Shown here piece by piece: positions 25,869 to 33,365 of a stretch of DNA of 52,770 bases. Position numbers and translations under genes: made by a program. The DNA lies in the NCBI GenBank assembly GCA_020629285.1, contig JAHDDP010000022.1:1-52770 (forward strand), in the 5' to 3' direction. The stretch comes from Maribacter sp. Lineage in GTDB: Bacteria; Bacteroidota; Bacteroidia; Flavobacteriales; Flavobacteriaceae. How positions within the stretch are numbered: the first letter of the stretch is position 1; every line of letters begins with the position of its first letter. Below the pieces are notes generated by a model. It did not search any database. It saw only the letters and a program-made list of their open reading frames with translations, and had not been told where the DNA came from.

Positions 25869-27977
25869 ATGACCAACTCTTTCTACCCAACTAGTCCTAC
25901 TGAAATCCCTAAAAAGTTAACTGGTTTAACAACCAGCTATCAATTGAAATCATTTTTAGCTATACTGGCCATTGTATTATTTTTTGCGCTTTATGCCGCA
26001 ATGGTAACAGCATTGGGTTATTTGCTTTACTATGCCGTCATCTATGATATGGGGCATATTAATAAGTTTACTATAATTCTTAAGGTAGGTGCAATTGCAG
26101 GGGCAGCAATGCTATTTGTTTTTACACTCAAGTTTATTTTTAAGCTCAAAAACCATAAACCGGTAAACCGTATTAAGTTGGTTAAAGAAAAAAATAAATT
26201 GTTATGGTGTTTTATTGATCAGATATGCAAGGAAACAGGTGCACCAAAGCCTAAGGCTATCTATATGGATCCTGATGTCAATGCTCATGTATCATATAGT
26301 AATATGTGGTTAAGTTTATTTTTACCAATAAGAAAGGAATTAACTATTGGCATGGGTCTTACAGATTGTCTTAACCTATCTGAATTTAAAGCGGTAATTA
26401 GTCATGAATTTGGTCATTTTGCTCAACGTAGCATGAAGATCGGGAGTTATATTATATCTGCCAATACCATTATTCATGACATGATTTTTGAAAGGGATAA
26501 GTGGGATGATGCTCTTGATCAATGGCGTGCATCTGACATTAGGCTTTCTGCTGCGGCTTGGGTAATTACACCAATGATATGGGTTATAAGACAAATTCTA
26601 AATTTGTTTTATCAGTTTTTGAATTTAATGTATTCTTCATTGTCCAGAGAAATGGAGTTTAATGCAGATAAGGTTGCCGTTAAAACTTCTGGCAGTGATG
26701 CAATTATTTCCGCACTTTGGAAATTAGATGGTGGCTCAGAAGCATGGGGTATAACTGTGAACAATGGTATTTTGGCGGGCAAAAAGAACATTTTCGTTAA
26801 AAACCTGTATGCCAATAACGCTTTGGCCAACAAAAGGAATGCTGTTGAGCAAATTAAAGCACTTAAAGAATTGCCTACGGACATTAGAGGAGGTAAAAAG
26901 TATTTTTCTGCTTCAGAACATTCTAAGGTAGGAATGTATACAAGTCACCCGCCTAATGATAAGCGAGAGAATAGTGCTAAATCACCATATGTTTTTTGTG
27001 AAATTGATGAGAGGTCTCCTTGGAATTTATTTGAAAGTAGAGAAGAAATTCAGATGGAAATGACTTTATTGCTTTATAAAATGTATTTAAATCAAGTTCC
27101 AAAAGAATGGCAATCTTCTGAAGTATTAGAAGAGTTTATAAAGTCCGAAAGCCAGGGAGCAGAATTGTTCAAAGAATATGAGAATACGTTTTCTAACCGA
27201 TTTTTTCAAATACCGAATGCGGAAAAGTTATCAGCTGCGTTACTAGAAATTGACACGCCTACAAAGAAGGTTTTAGCTAGCTTAAAATCTGAATTAAAAG
27301 ATTTAATGCTGCCAATTAATGAAATAGAAACTTTAATTGTCAAAGCTCAAAATATTGCTCAAGGTACAACTAAGGAAAAGACTTTTTCTTTTAAAGGGGT
27401 AGAGTATAATAAGAAAACATTAGAGAATGGATATAATTTTTTACTAAATAAAAGGGAGGAGCATTTTAACCAAAGCTTTGAAAATTGGGATTATTCTTTT
27501 TGTGCGTTCTTTGTTCTGTTGGCTAGAAAGAATGGTAAAGAAGAGCAAATGCAACGACTTTATAAACAACATGAAACGCTATCTATGTTCTATAGAAATA
27601 TGACTACTACCAAGAATACAATTTACAATCGTGTAATTGAGGTTCAGAATATTAGTGAAGTAACCAAAGAACATATACACTCTTTAACCGCAAGCGTAAA
27701 AAAATCATTTGATTCGTTAAACGAGGAAGTTAATAATTTGGATAAATTAGATTTTGTTCCAATGCCAAATATTGAATCTATTCAAGAACTAAAAGAGGCT
27801 TTGGTAGAAAATGGAGAATTGAAAAAAGAACATGGATCAATTTTTGAAAATGGAGGTTTTAATAAGATGATGCAGGAATTAGAAACAGCTATTTTCAATT
27901 GTCAAAGAATAGACCAAAAAAGTATTAGTAGCATTTTACTGTTTCACAAACATTTAGAAGTGTTGTTAGAGGAGTAG
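25869..27977 (+). CDS. M48 family metalloprotease, membrane-bound
   Basis: 702 residues. Two N-terminal spans (about 28-58 and 67-92) precede the zinc-protease domain, with the metal motif HEFGH at 179-183 and the third ligand likely in SREMEFNADKVAV. A further hydrophobic helix pair lies at about 225-255. The second half (about 350-702) is helical and charged, with no domain that I recognise, making the protein much longer than HtpX (~290 residues). M48 enzymes degrade or process membrane and envelope proteins. A bidirectional terminator follows. Confidence 0.88.
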   Translation: MTNSFYPTSPTEIPKKLTGLTTSYQLKSFLAILAIVLFFALYAAMVTALGYLLYYAVIYDMGHINKFTIILKVGAIAGAAMLFVFTLKFIFKLKNHKPVNRIKLVKEKNKLLWCFIDQICKETGAPKPKAIYMDPDVNAHVSYSNMWLSLFLPIRKELTIGMGLTDCLNLSEFKAVISHEFGHFAQRSMKIGSYIISANTIIHDMIFERDKWDDALDQWRASDIRLSAAAWVITPMIWVIRQILNLFYQFLNLMYSSLSREMEFNADKVAVKTSGSDAIISALWKLDGGSEAWGITVNNGILAGKKNIFVKNLYANNALANKRNAVEQIKALKELPTDIRGGKKYFSASEHSKVGMYTSHPPNDKRENSAKSPYVFCEIDERSPWNLFESREEIQMEMTLLLYKMYLNQVPKEWQSSEVLEEFIKSESQGAELFKEYENTFSNRFFQIPNAEKLSAALLEIDTPTKKVLASLKSELKDLMLPINEIETLIVKAQNIAQGTTKEKTFSFKGVEYNKKTLENGYNFLLNKREEHFNQSFENWDYSFCAFFVLLARKNGKEEQMQRLYKQHETLSMFYRNMTTTKNTIYNRVIEVQNISEVTKEHIHSLTASVKKSFDSLNEEVNNLDKLDFVPMPNIESIQELKEALVENGELKKEHGSIFENGGFNKMMQELETAIFNCQRIDQKSISSILLFHKHLEVLLEE

Positions 27978-27999
27978 ATATTTACAATTCGTAGTAATT

Positions 28000-28038
28000 A
28001 AAAACACCAAGCTAACGTATTAACTTGGTGTTTTTTGT
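28000..28038. terminator. Bidirectional terminator between the M48 gene and arsS
   Basis: AAAACACCAAG pairs with CTTGGTGTTTT across a 12-base loop, with T-rich DNA after it and A-rich DNA before it. It lies 23 bases after the M48 stop and 24 bases beyond the stop of the minus-strand arsS gene, so it can end both. Confidence 0.82.
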
Positions 28039-28061
28039 TTTAAACTAAACTACTTTTAAGA

Positions 28062-29117
28062 TTATGCAACGGTACCCTGGCAACTACTACCGGCACCTGC
28101 TGTACAGCCATAGCAATGTTGGGATATAATAATGTTTCTATCGTTCAAAATATCCTCGTTATAATCTTTTATATGTTTCACTTTGCTAGCTACTTTTAGG
28201 TCTAGCATTTGATTAAAATCGCAATCATACAACCAACCGTCCCAACTAATAGAAATGGTATTGGTACACATTACGTTGGCTACTGCAGACGGATTGTAAG
28301 CTTCTACTAGGGCATACATGTAATCTTCGTAATTTTCCGAGGCTATCAAATAGTCCAAGAAACGCGCAATGGGCAAATTGGTAATAGCGAAAAGATTGTG
28401 GAACTGAATATCAAAATCCTCTTTCAAAGCTTTTTTGAAATCCTTTTCCATCGCAGCTTGATCTCCTGGTAAATATGCACCTGATGGATTATAGACTAAA
28501 TCCAGCCTTAAATCGCTACCGGGCATTCCATAGCCTCTTTCGTTTAATTCTTGCAATGCCTTTATCGACTTATCAAAAACTCCATCCCCTCTTTGCTTAT
28601 CCGTTTTTCCACGGGTATAGTGTGGCATTGAAGAAATAACATGGACGTTGTGTTTTTTAAAGAAATCCGGTAGATGATGGTACTTCTTATTTGCTCTTAT
28701 TATCGTCAAGTTAGAACGAACTATAAAATCTTTGATTCCGGCTTTGGCAGCTTCTTCTACAAACCACTCAAAATCAGGATTCATTTCTGGTGCACCACCG
28801 GTTAAATCTAAGGTATGCGCCCCTGTATTTTTGATCACCTCTAAACATTGCTGCATAGTTTCACGGGTCATAATCTCCTTACGATCGGGTCCAGCGTCTA
28901 CGTGGCAATGCTCACAAACCTGATTACACATGTAACCTACGTTAATTTGTAAGATTTCCAGCTTTTTTGGGCGTAAAGGAAAATGCCCTATGTCTGCAAT
29001 TTTATCTTTAAAGTAAGGAAGCTCGCCATCAGCAAATATGCCTCCGTTCAATATTTCTAACTGCTTGTTGGAAACTGCTAAATCGTTTCCTTTTGCTTTT
29101 AATGATTTTGTAGCCAT
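28062..29117 (-). CDS. arsS: Arsenosugar biosynthesis radical SAM protein ArsS
   Basis: 351 residues. The radical SAM cluster motif CX3CX2C is at C64, C68 and C71 (CNQVCEHCHVDAGP), followed by LDLTGGAPEMNP and the C-terminal auxiliary Cys set C284, C299, C335, C338 and C346 (QHCYGCTAGAGSSCQG). This matches, from memory, the ArsS family (TIGR04167), which transfers a 5'-deoxyadenosyl group to dimethylated arsenic on the way to arsenosugars. In some bacteria a selenocysteine version exists; here all positions are Cys. It is the last gene of the minus-strand operon, and a GAACAAC repeat lies 6 bases before its ATG. No arsM is seen in the window. Confidence 0.88.
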   Translation of the reverse strand: MATKSLKAKGNDLAVSNKQLEILNGGIFADGELPYFKDKIADIGHFPLRPKKLEILQINVGYMCNQVCEHCHVDAGPDRKEIMTRETMQQCLEVIKNTGAHTLDLTGGAPEMNPDFEWFVEEAAKAGIKDFIVRSNLTIIRANKKYHHLPDFFKKHNVHVISSMPHYTRGKTDKQRGDGVFDKSIKALQELNERGYGMPGSDLRLDLVYNPSGAYLPGDQAAMEKDFKKALKEDFDIQFHNLFAITNLPIARFLDYLIASENYEDYMYALVEAYNPSAVANVMCTNTISISWDGWLYDCDFNQMLDLKVASKVKHIKDYNEDILNDRNIIISQHCYGCTAGAGSSCQGTVA

Positions 29118-29123
29118 TTTTTA

Positions 29124-29151
29124 GTTGTTCGTTGTTCGTTGTTCGTTGTTG
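29124..29151 (-). repeat. Heptanucleotide tandem repeat directly before arsS
   Basis: Four units of GTTGTTC (last one GTTGTTG) on the plus strand, that is GAACAAC on the coding strand, ending 6 bases before the arsS start codon. Copies are near-perfect, which points to slippage. An inverted 11-bp match (TTCGTTGTTGG / CCAACAACGAA) lies at 29316-29326 by the stop of the upstream gene. Confidence 0.8.
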
Positions 29152-29328
29152 GCATTTTGTAAATGCTTCAAACTTTAACATGACAACAATTAATTTCTTT
29201 TTTTTTACCTGGATATTTACAATAAATATTCCATTTGCAATATTTTTTAAACTAGCTTTAATTTCATTGTATTGATTATTGCAGAAAGCTGCTACGAACA
29301 ACCATTAACCAACAACCAACAACGAAAT

Positions 29329-30534
29329 TTACATTGACAATTTATTGTACTTATTCATCATCTGTACACCATGCACCAATGTCGCGCCACCTTCAATTGC
29401 AGCACCTACGTGAACTGCCTCCATCATTTCTTCCTTCGTAATTCCTTTTTGCAATCCGTCTTTGGTATAGGCGTCAATACAGTACGGGCATTTAACTACG
29501 TGGGAAACTGCTAAAGCAATTAAAGATTTTTCCCTAGCACTTAGTGCGCCTTCTTCGAAAACCTTACCATAATAATCAAAAAATTTAGTTCCAAGCTCTT
29601 CGCTCCACTCTGTAATTTTTCCGAATTTTCTTAAATCTGCTGGGTCATAGTATGTATTTGCCATCTTTTTTTGAGTTTTAGGTTTTATTGAATTTTTTTG
29701 TTCTTGGTTAAAATAAATCGGAATTCCCTGTCCCATTTTTTCTAGTTCGGGAAGTATTTCCATATTGTCCCAAATACCAGAGGTAAGTGTATCGCCGTAG
29801 GCTTCTGGCAAATGGTTTTTGTACATTAATTTTTGTGCGGTTTCTGCATCATATTCAAAAGAGTGATGTGCGTAATTAACTTCGCCTCCCTCAATATCCA
29901 AAATCATATACCATACACGAGTAGTGCCATCATTTGCCGGCATACCTATTACACCAGGGTTTAGCCATACCTTCTCTTTTATGGTTTGATGAAATGGTAA
30001 GCCACAATGCCCCGCAACGATGATATCACTCTTAGTCTCTTGAAAACAACGTTCTTTACTTTCTGTAGCGTTTGATTTAAAGATGAATTCTGAAGTGTTG
30101 CCATAGTTGCCATGGACTACCGTTACTTTTTTGTTCCCATAATCAAAGCTTAAGTGTTCTGGAATTTGCTTTATCCAACCTAAAGACTGTTGTGATAAAT
30201 GCCCTTTAGTATAGGGAAACCACATTTTTGAGAAATCGTCACAACGGCTACCACTTTTAAAATCGCAGCCACAATCTTCACTATCGTTTGCTAGTTGCAA
30301 TTCTACATTTCCGGCAATACTAAGTGCTCCCCATTTTTGAAATAGCTGTACCGTTTCTTCAGGTTGTGCGCAGTAACCGGTAAGATCTCCTGTACTTATA
30401 CAATTCTCTGGTCTAATTCCTGCTTCTTCGGCAATAGAAATTAATTTCTCCAATGCCTGTAGATTACTATACACACCGCCGAAAAGCAATAGCTTTCCAG
30501 ATTTTGTGCCCATATGTTTTATTTCTTTATCCAT
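29329..30534 (-). CDS. Metallophosphoesterase-like protein fused to CMD/peroxidase-like domain (arsenosugar cluster)
   Basis: 401 residues from the ATG at 30534; ATGs at 30513 and 30564 are alternatives, and the longest frame starts with a TTG at 30576. The first ~280 residues are a YfcE-like calcineurin fold: GDLTGYCAQPEE, SIAGNVE, VVHGNYG, VAGHCGLPF, GVIGMPANDGTTRVWY. Motif I reads GGVYSN rather than the usual D-x-H-x-N, and a Cys-rich stretch DCGCDFKSGSRC is present. A Lys-rich linker leads to the start of a carboxymuconolactone-decarboxylase-like domain at 29664 (MANTYYDPADLRKF; CPYC motif). I recall that domain as a separate gene, the arsenosugar-associated peroxidase-like protein. The start overlaps the symporter stop. 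Confidence 0.83.
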   Translation of the reverse strand: MDKEIKHMGTKSGKLLLFGGVYSNLQALEKLISIAEEAGIRPENCISTGDLTGYCAQPEETVQLFQKWGALSIAGNVELQLANDSEDCGCDFKSGSRCDDFSKMWFPYTKGHLSQQSLGWIKQIPEHLSFDYGNKKVTVVHGNYGNTSEFIFKSNATESKERCFQETKSDIIVAGHCGLPFHQTIKEKVWLNPGVIGMPANDGTTRVWYMILDIEGGEVNYAHHSFEYDAETAQKLMYKNHLPEAYGDTLTSGIWDNMEILPELEKMGQGIPIYFNQEQKNSIKPKTQKKMANTYYDPADLRKFGKITEWSEELGTKFFDYYGKVFEEGALSAREKSLIALAVSHVVKCPYCIDAYTKDGLQKGITKEEMMEAVHVGAAIEGGATLVHGVQMMNKYNKLSM

Positions 30535-31859
30535 GTAGGTATCATATAAACGATTAGGCAACATAAAATGCCCCAAAAATTAATCCATAGTAAATTGGCA
30601 TACTTGCCAGCTGTAAAAATCAAATTATCTGGAAACCAATTGAAAATCAACAAAAAACCAAATATCAATCCGATGAAAACACTTAAGTGAAAACTGATTT
30701 TAGGTGCTTTGTCTTTCCAAAATATAAATACAGGAGTAAGACCTATCACCATAGTTCCACTAATAGTTGTGGCCGATAAAATTTCTGCATGTAAAAAAAC
30801 GGGTACGGTACCTAAAACAGCAATTGCTACCATAGACCAACGACCAAATTTCAAAGTGTTTCCCAGGTTTAGATCAAGTGCCAGTAATTTTGAAAATGAT
30901 GAAAATGTAGAATCTAATGTGGATGCTGCGGATGTGATCATGATGAAGTTGATGACCAGTAAAATAATTGTTCCAAAAGCCTTACCAACTTGAACAGCCG
31001 CTTGACCTTGCATACCTTGAGATTGGGCATAAACACCAATAATGCTAAATAAAATGATACAAATAGCACCAAGAACACTTGCCCATAAAAAACTTTTTAA
31101 TGTTACTTTCGGATTACTGATAAATCCTCTGTCTGTTAAAACAGGGTCATGAAACGGATAGCTGAAGGATTGTAATAGGGCAGCGAATAATAAATTTAAC
31201 CCCGTTTCAAAAGACCAAATACCTGAATTAACAACTGTTGTCGTGCTTATTGCATTGTCTTTTCCAAAAATAGTGAACAATATTACCGCTAATAGTACAG
31301 AGAATAGCCCCATTTGGACAACATCGGTAAAAATTGAACTGCTCATGCCTCCTTTGAGTACATATGCCAATGTTAGTCCGGTAAATACTAGGATGGACCA
31401 GTAATATGGGCTCGTACCCATATCGCCAAAATAAGATCCAATGACCATGGTATTGCTCCAGACTTCATTGAATAGCCGAAATGCAATAAGAATTGAAAAA
31501 ACCATTACCGCAGTTTTTCCAAATTTTGAGGATAAGAAATGATGAATACTGGTATACTTACCATGTAGCCTCATCTTATAAATTACGATACCTGCCACGG
31601 CAAATGATAGATAGTACCCTGCATAGGCAACACCACCAACAATACCGAAATCCAATCCTAAATTTGCCGCATTGGTAATGCTTTTGGCGAAAATCCATGA
31701 GATGATCAAACTACCCATTAGCATAAATGTGTTGGGTGCTTTTTTCTTTTGAACGGCTTTAAAAAACTGATTGGTATCTTTTGCCCATGGGGAAAGGAAG
31801 AACAACACCAAACTTGATGCTATTATCAATCCCCATTGCCAAATCTTTACTTCAGTCAT
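30519..31859 (-). CDS. Sodium:solute symporter family protein
   Basis: 446 residues with about 12-13 membrane spans and no soluble domain. The family look is given by the short start, ASTLDSTFSSFSKLLALDL (the conserved SSS segment before a late helix) and the Gly/Ser-rich spans. SSS transporters drive uptake of sugars, amino acids or nucleosides with sodium. The start is an ATG 13 bases downstream of eight CCTAACT repeats. The position between SusD and the phosphoesterase suggests it carries the SusCD substrate or its product across the inner membrane; this is inference. Confidence 0.85.
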   Translation of the reverse strand: MTEVKIWQWGLIIASSLVLFFLSPWAKDTNQFFKAVQKKKAPNTFMLMGSLIISWIFAKSITNAANLGLDFGIVGGVAYAGYYLSFAVAGIVIYKMRLHGKYTSIHHFLSSKFGKTAVMVFSILIAFRLFNEVWSNTMVIGSYFGDMGTSPYYWSILVFTGLTLAYVLKGGMSSSIFTDVVQMGLFSVLLAVILFTIFGKDNAISTTTVVNSGIWSFETGLNLLFAALLQSFSYPFHDPVLTDRGFISNPKVTLKSFLWASVLGAICIILFSIIGVYAQSQGMQGQAAVQVGKAFGTIILLVINFIMITSAASTLDSTFSSFSKLLALDLNLGNTLKFGRWSMVAIAVLGTVPVFLHAEILSATTISGTMVIGLTPVFIFWKDKAPKISFHLSVFIGLIFGFLLIFNWFPDNLIFTAGKYANLLWINFWGILCCLIVYMIPTWIKK

Positions 31860-31872
31860 TTTTTTGTTTTTT

Positions 31873-31928
31873 CCTAACTCCTAACTCCTAACTCCTAACT
31901 CCTAACTCCTAACTCCTAACTCCTAACT
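31873..31928 (-). repeat. Perfect heptanucleotide tandem repeat, 8 copies of CCTAACT
   Basis: Eight exact 7-bp units fill nearly all of the space between the SusD stop (31932) and the symporter start (31859). On the coding strand the unit is AGTTAGG. Being non-coding, copy number change would alter spacing or mRNA structure in front of the symporter, not the reading frame. Perfect copies suggest recent slippage. Confidence 0.92.
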
Positions 31929-31931
31929 CTG

Positions 31932-33356
31932 TTACTCATCCCACCAAACAGCCACATTTATACTATTACCTTCCGTGTTATTTGAAGCTGCAGTATAATT
32001 CGCATTATTTAAAGCTTCTTCCTCAGCAGGGTAAGGCATGCGTATGGGAATCAAATTATTGTTCAAACTTGCTGAAATCGTTTTTAATTGCGGAAAACCT
32101 GTTCTTCTATATTCGATCCAACCTTCATAACCGTTTATACTGTTTGCAATCCATTTTTGAGTGATGATATTTTCTAATGGATTTCCGTCAGTCAATGCAG
32201 CATCAACCGTTAAATAATCAGCAGGAAGTGTTACTTGCCAATATTCAAATGCTTGGGTTACTCCTGTGTTGTAAAGGGGTTCCGTGTCGGCTGAAATAAG
32301 CCCTTGTTGTGCAGCTTCAGCTAATAGAAAGTGAGTTTCCATGCTGGTCATAAAATTGGCATCTAAAAGCCCTGTATTATCTCTGAAAATAGTACCCAAT
32401 AAAGAGTAATCAGCTAACGATACTCCCGCTGATGCATCGATTCCATTTAATAGTCCGTTATAACCGCCATCTGTACTATTGGCAAAAGGTTGGTATAAGC
32501 GTGTAATACGTGGATCGTTTAAATTGGTCAAAATTTCATCCATGGTTTCAGAAAGTACATAGTTGTTAAAATCACCAACCCTAAGTTGTGCCAACCTAAA
32601 ACTATTTGGTTCGCCATCGGTAAAGTTGAAAATGGCATTTTCGCTATTATCATCTATAAAATTCCCTTCTGCGACAATTGCTTGTAGTTGTGAGGCCACA
32701 TCTATTTTGCTGGAAACTCGCATTAAATATTTAATCTTCAAAGAATTTGCAAAACGTATCCATCCGTTTAAATCACCATTAAAGAGAATGTCTCCCTCTA
32801 ACGCTATGGTACCTGAATAATTCTGAATGGCTAAAATTCCCCTATCAAGATTGTCAAATATTCCTCCTTCATCCACATAAATTGACTCCTGTGTGTCATA
32901 GGACGGAGTAACAGTTTCTGTATCTCCTTGAAATGCTTCTGAATATGGTACATCACCGAATAAATCTGTTAAACCAGCTGCCATATATGCTTTCATAATT
33001 CTTGCTGGCCCTTCATACACAGCATACGCCGTATTCTCCTGAGATAAATTCAATATAATTTCATTGTCGCGTAAATTCTGATAGAATATGGGCCATGGGT
33101 TTCCACCCAGTTGGGGCGATTTTAAATCATGACGGTCAAACAGGTTAAAATCTAATGCCGTACTATATTGACCCAACAGATTACCTGCGGTAAAACCTTC
33201 ATAAGACATTTGCTCCCCAAAATCATAGATTACCTGTCTTAACAAAAGACTGGGTTGTACGGTAACGGGATCGTTGGTGTTCGTATTAATTTCTTCAAAA
33301 TCTTTTGTGCAGCCAACGGCCAACAATAAGACTAAAATGCTATATATATGTTTCAT
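31932..33356 (-). CDS. SusD/RagB-like nutrient-binding outer-membrane lipoprotein
   Basis: 474 residues. A lipoprotein signal (LLLAVGC, Cys at 16) is followed by KDFEEINTNTNDPV, the usual start of the SusD-like group 2 family. AGNLLGQYSTALDFN, AYMAAGLTDLFGDVPYSEAFQG, YLMRVSSKI and GYEGWIEYRRTGFP are family landmarks. SusD is the surface lid that binds ligand over the SusC barrel. It starts 9 bases after susC. The ligand is not deducible; no glycoside hydrolase or other CAZyme lies beside it. Confidence 0.92.
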   Translation of the reverse strand: MKHIYSILVLLLAVGCTKDFEEINTNTNDPVTVQPSLLLRQVIYDFGEQMSYEGFTAGNLLGQYSTALDFNLFDRHDLKSPQLGGNPWPIFYQNLRDNEIILNLSQENTAYAVYEGPARIMKAYMAAGLTDLFGDVPYSEAFQGDTETVTPSYDTQESIYVDEGGIFDNLDRGILAIQNYSGTIALEGDILFNGDLNGWIRFANSLKIKYLMRVSSKIDVASQLQAIVAEGNFIDDNSENAIFNFTDGEPNSFRLAQLRVGDFNNYVLSETMDEILTNLNDPRITRLYQPFANSTDGGYNGLLNGIDASAGVSLADYSLLGTIFRDNTGLLDANFMTSMETHFLLAEAAQQGLISADTEPLYNTGVTQAFEYWQVTLPADYLTVDAALTDGNPLENIITQKWIANSINGYEGWIEYRRTGFPQLKTISASLNNNLIPIRMPYPAEEEALNNANYTAASNNTEGNSINVAVWWDE

Positions 33357-33365
33357 TTTCTTTTC

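Noticed and set aside
28062..29117. Selenocysteine in ArsS
   Set aside because: The C-terminal motif has Cys codons at all positions and no in-frame TGA; nothing suggests selenoprotein readthrough here.
29029..29301. 90-codon minus-strand ORF across the gap before arsS
   Set aside because: It reads through the GAACAAC repeat (QQRTTNNEQ) and into arsS in the wrong frame; the composition is low-complexity.
31873..31928. CRISPR-like array
   Set aside because: The units are 7 bp with no spacers and no cas genes are present; it is a simple tandem repeat.
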